A DNA stretch of 64,000 nucleotides from a virus: positions 25,643 to 89,642 of IMG/VR virus record IMGVR_UViG_3300042935_001795. One strand, 5' to 3'. A program made the position numbers and the translations under genes. Below the pieces are notes generated by a model, which was not told the origin of the DNA, did no database searches, and saw nothing but the letters and a program-made list of their open reading frames with translations. Within the stretch, counting starts at the first letter, position 1. Every line of letters begins with the position of its first letter. Positions 41,997 to 50,481 of the stretch are shown piece after piece.

Positions 41997-44909
41997 TTAA
42001 ATGATTTTTAATATATTTTTATTTGTTGTGTTTTTATTTCCATTTACGTCAGTCAATTCTAATTCAACCGTATAGTCACCTTTATGTTTGAATAAGTAAG
42101 TCAGCCATGTATTACTATAATATATATCATTTACATTCTCGTTATTATTTTTAAGAGTCCATTTTTGAGCAATGATTCCAGGCATATTTGTAATATCATA
42201 TGAAAATGTAACATGATTTAATCTTTTAACCCCCATGTGACTATCAATGACACATAAGTCTTGATAATCAGGATTGTAACTTTCAAAATGAGTTTCAGAA
42301 TCTGGTAGTATTTCTCCACCTACTAAAGTACTAATTATAATTCCAGCTGAGCTGCTAAATCCAACACTAAAATAATCATGAGTTCTTGCAGATTCTTCAG
42401 CAACTACTAGAATATAGTTACATACGTCTTCAGTTCCATCTATATCTACATCAATTAATATCGGATTGTAATTAAATTTAGTTAATATTGGATGCTCTAC
42501 GGGATCTAATTGAGAAAGTTCATTTGCAATAGCGTTCCAAGCCGTCAAATTTGTGTTAGTTGTCGGATACGTTGATTGTATTTGATATGAATCAATAACT
42601 AATAAATTTGAATTAGTATCATATTGAGTTATATAAAAATAATATCCATTGGTATGTCCATTAGATTGCAATAAATCCATCTTAAATGATGAGTTTATAT
42701 CAGCGCCAACTCTCATCATGTTCCAATTAACTTCATCGCCATCTTCCCATAAATGGGTTCTTAATTCTCTCCATTGATATGGTCCCGGAGTTTCAGCAAA
42801 TCCAGAAGCAACACTTGAATCAATATATCTTCTTACTGTAGAAAATTCCGGACCATCCTCTTCGTCATGTATATAATTTGACCGGTCTAATGTTAAATAA
42901 TATGTTGCAATAATATCATCAACCTCCTTTGTATTCTCTCTAGCCCAATCCCAGTCACTACCCGCAATATCATAAGAGTACTTGTACTCATTCCAATTCA
43001 ATTGAGGTACCATTCTTTGGAATATTCCATAAACTTCAACATTTTTGTTTTTTACTTCAAAGTAGTCAGGTTTTCTATAAGAACTTCGTATATTATATAG
43101 GTCAAATATAGACAATTCAACCGAATATACTCCAGCGTATGGAAGTACTATCGGAAACTGTTGATATTCTGGATGAAAAACTCCAGCACCATCATAGTAA
43201 CCGACTCCTCCTCTAAAAGATTTTGAATAATCTCTAGGTCCAATTATTGTCCATTCCATTTCATAGATTCCCTGTCTCCACCAATTATTCCATGTTAATA
43301 GGTTATATTGTTCATTTTGTTTTAACAGATCATAGTAATTTATAGATGGATTTGTGGGATCTTCAAAATCATCTCTAAAATTGTTTAATCCATGAGGACC
43401 TGCATATTCTCTACCTGCATCGATATACGTAAATTCTGCAGAATCCCAACTTCCTATAAATGATTCTGCATTTAAAACAATAGGACATCCAACTGGAATT
43501 CCAGAAAGAGTATTAAAACTTGATAGGTCATCATTGTAATATTCGTCATAGAAATTTATTATAGATTCCGAAATCCCTTCTCTATTTGTATTACTAAGTG
43601 TTGAAAAGTCTTGAGTAATTCCGGTCAATCTATAGTCAACTTTTCGCAGATCTTCAATAAATAACTGTCTTTCTGCAGGATATCTGCTAAAATTAACAAT
43701 TTGTCCAGCAGTTTGGTCTTTAATAACATGCTGATTGTTCCAAACGTTTAAATTAAATTGTGCAAAATAATCGCCTTCTCCTGTAATGTCTACAATTTTA
43801 GCCTGGAGCGGTAAGTATTTTGACTGTAATTTATTCTTAAGTCCATATAGTTTTATAAGTACTTCATCTGGACTATAATCAGTCGACTCAACGACAGTTG
43901 GGATATCCCATTCGTCAACATTACCATCTACCTCATTTAATCGGTAGACAAGAGAAAATCTACTAGTCTTTTTTAAATTTGAACTTGGTAATTGGTTTCC
44001 ATTATTTTTGTTTGCAAGGAATCCAACAGTATCTTGATTTGGAAGTGCAATTGCCTGTAGTTTTCCAAAGTTTTCTGCCTGTTCATTAATATTTAACCAA
44101 TACTCCTTGAGTGTTATTTTATTGTAACCATAAAAATCAATAGCATTTAGGAGGGCTTTATAAGTACCAACAAATGGTTGGATTTGAGATGCTTGTAAGA
44201 GAAGTTCCTTTCTTTTTTGATTCATTAAAATCCAGTCTGGAGAAAACTCTAAAATATTAGAATCTTTAAGTATGATATACTCTTCCTCAGATAGGGACAT
44301 TCCCATATTTGATAGTAGAACTGATAATCTTTCGTCCTCAGATTCAGTCTCTCCGTAGATTCTAATACTTGCAATTAAACTTTCTGATCCAAAAGTTCCA
44401 GGTGTTCCCTCTTCGGATGTATATTCTACCGCATAAATATCAAGAATTCGGGTATGATAATTATCTTCATCGCTCATAAGTGCAACATTACACTTAACGG
44501 GAATCATTGGAATATTATTACTAATAATTTTAAATCCATTTGCATTGTTTCCTACTGTTGATGCTGGACCTAATATTGGATAGATTTGAACCTCATCTTT
44601 TTGAATTTCAAGTACTCCATTATTATTTTTAGCGCTGTACATAAATATGTCTTCACTAAATTCATAACCGCTAAAAAATTTGAATTTAATTTCATTTTTA
44701 AAATTACCTTGACCTATTGGAGTAATAAACCTTTCACCTCCTAATTCACCTTCAACCTGTTCTAATATGTATATTGTTAGGGTCTCATATAGTCCAGTAG
44801 ATACTTTCGGTAAATAACAAACTCCCTCCCATATATCCGTGTCAGAATTATATAGAAGGTTTAGGTCATTTGATTCACTATCAAAAAATCTTAAATTTTG
44901 TATTTGCAT
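41997..44909 (-). CDS. Large baseplate wedge protein (gp7 position)
   Basis: 970 residues (T4 gp7 is 1032). The functional link is positional: it follows gp25, gp6 and a small gene in the same order as a T4 wedge cluster. The middle contains a gp6/gp7-like long helical stretch around P-F-V-G-T-Y-K-A-L-L-N-A-I-D-F-Y-G-Y. The C-terminus carries PKD/Ig-like segments (Y-A-G-V-Y-S-V-E-L-S-I-F-D and G-D-Y-T-V-E-L-E-L-T-D-V-N-G), which are not typical of T4 gp7. A wedge-to-fibre connector is an equally good reading. Confidence 0.5.
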   Translation of the reverse strand: MQIQNLRFFDSESNDLNLLYNSDTDIWEGVCYLPKVSTGLYETLTIYILEQVEGELGGERFITPIGQGNFKNEIKFKFFSGYEFSEDIFMYSAKNNNGVLEIQKDEVQIYPILGPASTVGNNANGFKIISNNIPMIPVKCNVALMSDEDNYHTRILDIYAVEYTSEEGTPGTFGSESLIASIRIYGETESEDERLSVLLSNMGMSLSEEEYIILKDSNILEFSPDWILMNQKRKELLLQASQIQPFVGTYKALLNAIDFYGYNKITLKEYWLNINEQAENFGKLQAIALPNQDTVGFLANKNNGNQLPSSNLKKTSRFSLVYRLNEVDGNVDEWDIPTVVESTDYSPDEVLIKLYGLKNKLQSKYLPLQAKIVDITGEGDYFAQFNLNVWNNQHVIKDQTAGQIVNFSRYPAERQLFIEDLRKVDYRLTGITQDFSTLSNTNREGISESIINFYDEYYNDDLSSFNTLSGIPVGCPIVLNAESFIGSWDSAEFTYIDAGREYAGPHGLNNFRDDFEDPTNPSINYYDLLKQNEQYNLLTWNNWWRQGIYEMEWTIIGPRDYSKSFRGGVGYYDGAGVFHPEYQQFPIVLPYAGVYSVELSIFDLYNIRSSYRKPDYFEVKNKNVEVYGIFQRMVPQLNWNEYKYSYDIAGSDWDWARENTKEVDDIIATYYLTLDRSNYIHDEEDGPEFSTVRRYIDSSVASGFAETPGPYQWRELRTHLWEDGDEVNWNMMRVGADINSSFKMDLLQSNGHTNGYYFYITQYDTNSNLLVIDSYQIQSTYPTTNTNLTAWNAIANELSQLDPVEHPILTKFNYNPILIDVDIDGTEDVCNYILVVAEESARTHDYFSVGFSSSAGIIISTLVGGEILPDSETHFESYNPDYQDLCVIDSHMGVKRLNHVTFSYDITNMPGIIAQKWTLKNNNENVNDIYYSNTWLTYLFKHKGDYTVELELTDVNGNKNTTNKNILKII

Positions 44910-44911
44910 TC

Positions 44912-45181
44912 TTATTTAACTTTTTTATCGTCTTTTCTAATTGTATATGATTTGTATGCTTTTAAATAAGTTACAGAATCAACCCAATCAGCGACAACAT
45001 GTTGCATCATCGTAATAAAATCAAACATTGTATCATTTCGCTGTATGTATTTTGATAACGAATTAATTAGTATGTTTGTTCGATAATCATTACCCTCGTG
45101 TAGACGTTGGTCCATCACCGAAAGTCGAGTATCGTAACTCTTAACTTTACGAACTTTAAATAAATTACTTAAAATACCCAT
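44912..45181 (-). CDS. Hypothetical small protein in the baseplate wedge cluster
   Basis: 89 residues, basic and helical. The ATG overlaps the stop codon of the gp6-like gene, implying coupled expression. No family recognised. By place it could be a small wedge component or assembly factor. Confidence 0.55.
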   Translation of the reverse strand: MGILSNLFKVRKVKSYDTRLSVMDQRLHEGNDYRTNILINSLSKYIQRNDTMFDFITMMQHVVADWVDSVTYLKAYKSYTIRKDDKKVK

Positions 45182-47001
45182 TATAACGCTTTTCTATTTT
45201 GAGCCTGGATTCTACTAAAAATGGTATTTGGTACGGCAGGTTCATCAAAGTAAACAGATAGCGCCGCCATCTCTCCAACTTTAGCATCATCTAAAACCAT
45301 TGCGCCGCCTCGATCAACCCATCCTCCTCTGAACAGGGCAACCTCTTCTTTCTCTAAAATAATGTCTCCAAAAGAATCCAGATTAATTACATTTTCTGGA
45401 AGTGCTGCGTTTGGTTCAAAATTAACTAGGTTTGTCTGTACATTTCTTTTAAAGAAAACGTATTTTTGTTTTCCATTTCCAATATCTTCAAGTGTTGTAG
45501 TTGAAGGAGTTACTGTTACAGTTTCACTTACATAATATCCTAATCTTCTAGCAGTCTCCTCCTTTTCAGAAACAAAACGTACATTAACAGAATCAATTCC
45601 TTCAACACCTTCCAATAGTGCTATAATATCTGATTTTGGTAAACGATCTCTTCGTGTTATATTAATCAAGTATTGAGAGATTTTTGTTCGAATTTCTCCA
45701 AACAGGTTAATTTTGTTATACCCTTCAAAATATCTTACCTTAACATCCATTCTAAAATATTGAACTTTAGGTTCTACAATCTTAACTTCAGTAGTTACCA
45801 TTTGTCTACCTGAATTTTCTAAAGTTCTAAGGATTCCGTTCTTTTCCTCTTCTGAGAAAAAGAATTCCTCTTGGTGTAGGTTAAAATAGTCGTTATTTTT
45901 AGTCAGTTTTCTTTTAGTATCGGGTAGCATGAATAGGTAAATCACATTGTCGTCATCAATATATCCATCATCAGTAGTGTTGTATGCGTCTAGATATGAG
46001 AACATACCATATTTTGATAGAAATGACTCGTAATTGTCCGGAGTTGCTAGTACGAATGAGTGACTTTGTAAAGGTGCAATCAATTTGGTAAGTTCAATAC
46101 TTTCAGGGTCAGAACCCATAGTAGGTGCAACTGTAAATGAAGACTCCAGTAATTTATTTAGGTCACATGAATTTCCAAGAGAATCAAAACCTTCAGTTTG
46201 AAATTTAAAATTAAGGTCTTTAGAACCTGTTAGGTTACCTTTAACCCCATCTGAAACAATATATTCAATTGCAATAGAAGAACCAGTCGCTGGAATCATT
46301 CCAAATGAACCATTACCAAAATAAATATCTAGACCTCCAGTGATTCCGGTCTTAACAAGATATCCCTTGGTTCCAACTTGCATATCATATAATGAATCGT
46401 ATTTGCTCCACAATTCACTATTAACACTAATCCGAACTGAGTCGTTATCTGTTGGTTTTTTAATAATTACGTTAAATGATTGTAGTTTTTCACCAGTACC
46501 TGTTAGAGTCTGCCTTTCAATTTTACCTTGAATAACAGGTATGTACAAATAATCAGGACTACTCTTTTGAATTACAAATTGGTCATTGTTTGTTTTTAAG
46601 ATATATTCTAAACCATTTTTACTTGCCTTAATTACTGAATTTGCAGGAATATTTAAAGTGTCTCCTTCAATATCATTAAATGCACTTGTATTTAATCTTA
46701 TTTTTAATTCACCTAGAGCAGAAGAACCTCTAAATGAATCGTGTCCTGCAAGTCTTGCAAGTCCATATATAGATTCTGGGTCCTGTGCTGTTAATATATT
46801 TTGTTCAACTGTAGCATCTTCAATATAAAAGAATACTAAATTAGTAATTTCAGCTAGCACTTCAAGTATTTGAGAATACGGTGAAGCGGTTGTAAATAAA
46901 TCGCTTGATCGCCCATATACTCTTGAAATATATGTTCGAGTATCGGCAATCATTTCAGTAGCCTTAATTCTGGCCTTTGATAAAAATTTTAATTCAGTCA
47001 T
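45181..47001 (-). CDS. 6: Baseplate wedge protein gp6 (J-type)
   Basis: 606 residues (T4 gp6 is 660). The opening F-L-S-K-A-R-I-K-A-T-E-M-I-A-D, then T-A-S-P-Y-S-Q-I-L-E-V-L-A-E and the later G-Y-L-V-K-T-G-I-T-G-G and I-P-A-N-S-V-I-K-A strands fit the gpJ/gp6 wedge fold. The gene directly follows gp25, the standard order in contractile tails. It forms the dimeric ring of the baseplate wedge that triggers sheath contraction. Confidence 0.8.
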   Translation of the reverse strand: MTELKFLSKARIKATEMIADTRTYISRVYGRSSDLFTTASPYSQILEVLAEITNLVFFYIEDATVEQNILTAQDPESIYGLARLAGHDSFRGSSALGELKIRLNTSAFNDIEGDTLNIPANSVIKASKNGLEYILKTNNDQFVIQKSSPDYLYIPVIQGKIERQTLTGTGEKLQSFNVIIKKPTDNDSVRISVNSELWSKYDSLYDMQVGTKGYLVKTGITGGLDIYFGNGSFGMIPATGSSIAIEYIVSDGVKGNLTGSKDLNFKFQTEGFDSLGNSCDLNKLLESSFTVAPTMGSDPESIELTKLIAPLQSHSFVLATPDNYESFLSKYGMFSYLDAYNTTDDGYIDDDNVIYLFMLPDTKRKLTKNNDYFNLHQEEFFFSEEEKNGILRTLENSGRQMVTTEVKIVEPKVQYFRMDVKVRYFEGYNKINLFGEIRTKISQYLINITRRDRLPKSDIIALLEGVEGIDSVNVRFVSEKEETARRLGYYVSETVTVTPSTTTLEDIGNGKQKYVFFKRNVQTNLVNFEPNAALPENVINLDSFGDIILEKEEVALFRGGWVDRGGAMVLDDAKVGEMAALSVYFDEPAVPNTIFSRIQAQNRKAL

Positions 47002-47014
47002 CTCATTTATTTTT

Positions 47015-47368
47015 TTATATAGCGATGGTTATTCCAAACCTATAATCAATAGATATATCTATAAAAACCATATTTTTTTCGGTTAATTCCGCAAATTCAA
47101 CAGTAGTATGGACTGGTATTTTTGCAGCTAATGGAATGTATCGCTCAATTGCGCTTTGGACTACTCCTTGTAACATCGTATCATTATACATAAAGGAATA
47201 CACATAATCTTCAAGGTTAAGCCCAAATTCAGGGTCTCCCATCACATCACCCTTTTCGGTAAATATCAATGTTTCAATTTGGGATATTATTAGGGCAATA
47301 TCTTCATCGATTTGTAATTGATCTTCATCGTAATTAGGGTCTTCTAGTGATTTTATGTACAATTCCAT
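47015..47368 (-). CDS. 25: Baseplate wedge protein gp25
   Basis: 117 residues from M-E-L-Y-I-K-S-L-E-D; an upstream in-frame start overlaps the neck gene. Features are typical of the gp25/gpW family: I-E-T-L-I-F-T-E-K-G-D-V-M-G-D-P-E-F-G-L-N-L-E-D-Y near residues 32-56 (the E-P-R-x-P-x-F-G-x-x-L type turn) and a C-terminal I-S-I-D-Y-R-F strand. It caps the sheath-baseplate contact, and the neighbouring gp6 confirms it. Confidence 0.8.
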   Translation of the reverse strand: MELYIKSLEDPNYDEDQLQIDEDIALIISQIETLIFTEKGDVMGDPEFGLNLEDYVYSFMYNDTMLQGVVQSAIERYIPLAAKIPVHTTVEFAELTEKNMVFIDISIDYRFGITIAI

Positions 47369-47384
47369 AATAGTATATATTTGT

Positions 47385-48215
47385 TTAAGAATGGAACATC
47401 CAGTCGGTACCTTCGTCGCTTTTAATTTCTTCAATTAATGAAGATAGTTCCTCTTCACCAAGTCCTTTAATTAGGTCTGGATTAATTTGAATATTTCCAG
47501 GAAGAGAGAATCCAAATATTCCAAGTTTTTGTCCTAATGAGATTTTAATCTTCGCAGAGCAATATCTAAAAAATGCTTCATCTCCGAATAGAGCGCATTC
47601 CGGAATTGTTTGGTAAACCTTTAAAATAGTATCTTTTTTAGGAGTTTCTCCCATAAATTTTAATTCGTGAGTAAGTTGACTATAGTGGAAACTATAAGGA
47701 TTTTTAAAAATCTGTCTAGCCATATCAAAAAACATTTCATTGATTACGTAATATTGTAAATTTTCTGCAGCCTGTCCGGTTTTAGAACCTCCGTATATTC
47801 CACCCATTAACATTCTCTCAATTGCGAAATCTCCTTGAGTAAAGTTAATATCCATACTTCCACCCCAGGTATTTCCTCTTTCAAGCACTGCAAATACTGA
47901 AAATATTTCACCACCACCGGTTGTCGGATTCATTCCTGGCAGGGTAAAACTTCTAGTTAATTTAAAATGAGGCGTGTCAAACATCGCCGCTGGAATTACC
48001 AAGAAGTTTTCTTGAACTGAATACTCGTAATTTTTATAAAACCATTTCTTTGCTCTTTTAACTATATTTTGAACCTCTGTTTTTGGAAGATTCATTGGAA
48101 TCATACATGAACCTGTTATGTCAGCCGCAAGTTCATCTACAAATTTATTAAAACAGTCCGTATCCCATGTCGGATCTAGTAGACTTGAATTTCCAATTGC
48201 TGTTATATCACTCAT
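47385..48215 (-). CDS. Neck / head-completion protein (gp13-like)
   Basis: 276 residues (T4 gp13 is 309). Similar order of elements: a long helical start with K-W-F-Y-K-N-Y-E-Y, a central beta region, then L-T-H-E-L-K-F-M-G-E-T-P-K-K-D-T-I-L-K-V-Y and a C-terminal A-K-I-K-I-S-L-G-Q-K-L-G-I-F-G-F-S-L-P-G-N-I-Q-I-N-P helix-loop like the T4 M-L-P-G-G-V-T-I-D. It probably sits between portal and tail. The resemblance is clear in the C-terminal half only. Confidence 0.6.
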   Translation of the reverse strand: MSDITAIGNSSLLDPTWDTDCFNKFVDELAADITGSCMIPMNLPKTEVQNIVKRAKKWFYKNYEYSVQENFLVIPAAMFDTPHFKLTRSFTLPGMNPTTGGGEIFSVFAVLERGNTWGGSMDINFTQGDFAIERMLMGGIYGGSKTGQAAENLQYYVINEMFFDMARQIFKNPYSFHYSQLTHELKFMGETPKKDTILKVYQTIPECALFGDEAFFRYCSAKIKISLGQKLGIFGFSLPGNIQINPDLIKGLGEEELSSLIEEIKSDEGTDWMFHS

Positions 48216-48230
48216 CTTTTTATTTTATTT

Positions 48231-49523
48231 TTATATTGCTCTAGACTTAACAATTTCAACATCGTTAAATTTAGCCAGTTTTTTATCAAACGAACCCTCT
48301 CTAAAGATTCCTCCATTCATTGTTCCTTTAAATGTTCCTTTTCCATATACATAACAGTCGTTCGCAGTACATGTTCCATGAACATATGAACCGTCTAATT
48401 TGGAACTATTAATTTGAGTTGATTGATAGAAATTACAATAATGAATATCAGAACCACTAACGTCGCATCCGTATATATCACATTCGGTAAATTCTCCTCT
48501 TAGGAAACAACTTACAAATTCATACCCTCTAAGGTCAACACAATATTCTAAACGACCTCCGTTTACTTGAATTTTACCAGAATCAGAATCATAGTTGATA
48601 TGTCCCTTACTAAGGTCTCCGTGTGTAAATAATCTCATCACACTACTTTTAACTGCATTCCAGTATAAGTCAACTACTTTAGGATCGTCTTTCAAATCAA
48701 CGGTAAACTTGACGTTTTTCCAATTATCTTTGATCGTTTTCCAGTCCCTTCTAGCGTCGATTATTCTTTGATTATCTGCAACTATCTTTTTTAATTCAAT
48801 TGCATTTAATTCCGTAAAGTCTGGATTTTCAGTTGATTTCCATAATTGAAGTAAGAAACGGTCAACTAAATAGAGAATTGTAGTTGTTTTCTTTTCCCAG
48901 TCTTTTCCTCCAATATAACGGAATTCAAGATAGTTTTTATGTCTTTTATCAAAATTTATCCCGTAGTATTTTGTATCAGGGTAAATAAAATTCTGTTGAT
49001 TGATATGTTTTCCATCAAAGAAATATGTGTCCTCTTTTGGTAGGACAAATTTGATAGATTTTGCGTATGCTGAGTTTTCTCTTTTAGGAAAGAATTTGAA
49101 TACTTGCTCTTCATTAAAATCTAAAATGAATTTAAGAACGTTCATCTTAGAGATACGATACTTGTTTTCAATTTTTGATTTATCAAATGAAAGATTCAAA
49201 TGTATTGAAGACCTGTCATTTGTATATCCATTCTCTTGAATCCATTGACAAACATTAATTATCATTAGTCGAGCGGCGGTGTATGGAAGGGCTCCAGTAA
49301 CCAATTCAAGAAGTTTTGCTCCACCTGACATATCAGGCTCTATTTTAAATTCATCACGAGTTACTTCAAAATCACTATGTGCTTTGTCCTCGACATGAAT
49401 CTTTTTGCCAAGTAATTTTGCAAGTTTTTTTGCAGTATCTTCAGCACTGAAATTTGAGTAAAATTCAAATTCAACACCAACAAGGGCATTTTGCAAAATA
49501 TTAGATTCATTCAGATTATTCAT
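48231..49523 (-). CDS. Amidoligase-like (glutamine-synthetase-fold) enzyme with pentapeptide-like tail
   Basis: 430 residues. Residues 12-235 fit the Amidoligase_2 group: G-V-E-F-E-F near the start, K-I-E-P-D-M-S, E-L-V-T-G-A-L-P, S-S-I-H-L-N-L-S and N-Y-L-E-F-R-Y-I-G-G. Such enzymes join a carboxyl to an amine using ATP. The last 100 residues form short repeats rich in Cys, Tyr and Gly (C-D-I-Y-G-C-D-V-S-G-S-D-I and so on), like a quadrilateral pentapeptide helix. The place between neck and tagged internal protein genes suggests modification of a head or tail protein. A GATATATAA box lies upstream. Confidence 0.65.
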   Translation of the reverse strand: MNNLNESNILQNALVGVEFEFYSNFSAEDTAKKLAKLLGKKIHVEDKAHSDFEVTRDEFKIEPDMSGGAKLLELVTGALPYTAARLMIINVCQWIQENGYTNDRSSIHLNLSFDKSKIENKYRISKMNVLKFILDFNEEQVFKFFPKRENSAYAKSIKFVLPKEDTYFFDGKHINQQNFIYPDTKYYGINFDKRHKNYLEFRYIGGKDWEKKTTTILYLVDRFLLQLWKSTENPDFTELNAIELKKIVADNQRIIDARRDWKTIKDNWKNVKFTVDLKDDPKVVDLYWNAVKSSVMRLFTHGDLSKGHINYDSDSGKIQVNGGRLEYCVDLRGYEFVSCFLRGEFTECDIYGCDVSGSDIHYCNFYQSTQINSSKLDGSYVHGTCTANDCYVYGKGTFKGTMNGGIFREGSFDKKLAKFNDVEIVKSRAI

Positions 49524-49552
49524 TCAATTTAGATATATTAACTTAAGTTAGA

Positions 49553-49561
49553 TTATATATC
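49553..49561 (-). promoter_or_regulatory. Late-promoter-like box GATATATAA
   Basis: Exact nonamer, 29 bases upstream of the amidoligase-like ATG at 49523, in the gap after the 49576 gene. Confidence 0.55.
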
Positions 49562-49575
49562 CAAGTAAAAAATAA

Positions 49576-50385
49576 CTATACCATAGAATCCCGTTTTGCC
49601 TGTAGTTTTTTAAGTTCTTTTTGCCAATTAACTACATACTTTAATTTCCATTCAATATTCATATGCTTCCATGATGCTATTTTACGAGCAATTCCATTTT
49701 CACGTTCTGAATTATAGAATGCCTCATTGTCATTATAATTTTTAGCGGCTTCTCTTTTTACAATGTCAGACCATGTTGGCCATTCATACCAAGATTCTTT
49801 TGGATCGTCTTTAATGGTTTGAATGATTTCAGCATCTGTTAATTTAGAATTTGTATTGGCATCTTCAGATGTTTTTTTAATTCTTATTTCATAATCTCTG
49901 ATTTCTTTGCTAATTTTTTCAATTTTAGACATTTTCTTAATCTTCTCAGAATATTCTTTAGCAATTTCGGTAGCTCCAGTTTTTGGAAGGTTTGTTTTAA
50001 CAATATATCTATAATGAAGTCTTTGGATATTATGTCCTCCTGCGTAAATTGCTTCAGTTGCAAAACTATAAGTAGTTTCTCCTCTTTGGATTTGAGAAGC
50101 TATCTCAATATTTCCTTTAGCGCTCTTACGAACATTCATTGATAACAGTGAATCGGTTGGTAGTGTATACATTTCAATAGATTTAACCATATCATAGGTT
50201 AAATTGATTCTAGCATACTCTCTGTCATATTTGGTAAACTCCTGTTTAAAAGTCTCTACAAACCATTTTTCGGTTGCAGCTAGCATCTCAACGATGGTAG
50301 GCTCCAACGAATCTAAAATAACGTTAACAATATTGTCTTGATTTGACTCATTTAAGAATTGTCCGTATGTTTTAAATTTGTTCAT
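49576..50385 (-). CDS. Predicted internal head protein with N-terminal capsid-targeting tag
   Basis: 269 residues starting M-N-K-F-K-T-Y-G-Q-F-L-N-E before Ser, close to the T4 tag. The mature part is about 255 residues: an alpha/beta front and a long Lys/Glu-rich helical middle (145-180), then W-Y-E-W-P-T-W. No family recognised. It stops at TAG. A GATATATAA box lies only 3 bases before the ATG, so its mRNA may be leaderless or the real promoter lies further up (ATTATATTTACA at 50412-50423). Confidence 0.6.
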   Translation of the reverse strand: MNKFKTYGQFLNESNQDNIVNVILDSLEPTIVEMLAATEKWFVETFKQEFTKYDREYARINLTYDMVKSIEMYTLPTDSLLSMNVRKSAKGNIEIASQIQRGETTYSFATEAIYAGGHNIQRLHYRYIVKTNLPKTGATEIAKEYSEKIKKMSKIEKISKEIRDYEIRIKKTSEDANTNSKLTDAEIIQTIKDDPKESWYEWPTWSDIVKREAAKNYNDNEAFYNSERENGIARKIASWKHMNIEWKLKYVVNWQKELKKLQAKRDSMV

Positions 50386-50388
50386 GTT

Positions 50389-50397
50389 TTATATATC
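50389..50397 (-). promoter_or_regulatory. GATATATAA box adjacent to the start codon
   Basis: Exact nonamer only 3 bases from the ATG at 50385. With the spacing of a -10 box, transcription would start at or inside the gene. Confidence 0.35.
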
Positions 50398-50411
50398 TGT
50401 TTTAATTATAA

Positions 50412-50423
50412 TGTAAATATAAA
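50412..50423 (-). promoter_or_regulatory. Post-terminator motif (TTTATATTTACA)
   Basis: One-base variant of ATTATATTTACA, directly after the terminator at 50430-50453. About 40 bases here nearly match 5476-5517. Confidence 0.35.
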
Positions 50424-50429
50424 CAAAAA

Positions 50430-50453
50430 AACCCAGACTTAAAAATCTGGGTT
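50430..50453 (-). terminator. Rho-independent terminator
   Basis: Eight-base stem (50430-50437 with 50446-50453, arm AACCCAGA) with an 8-base loop and a following T-run on the minus strand. It ends the S1-like gene and is a near copy of the hairpin at 5494-5517. Confidence 0.85.
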
Positions 50454-50481
50454 GTTAATTTTATGTTAAAGTTATTAACAA

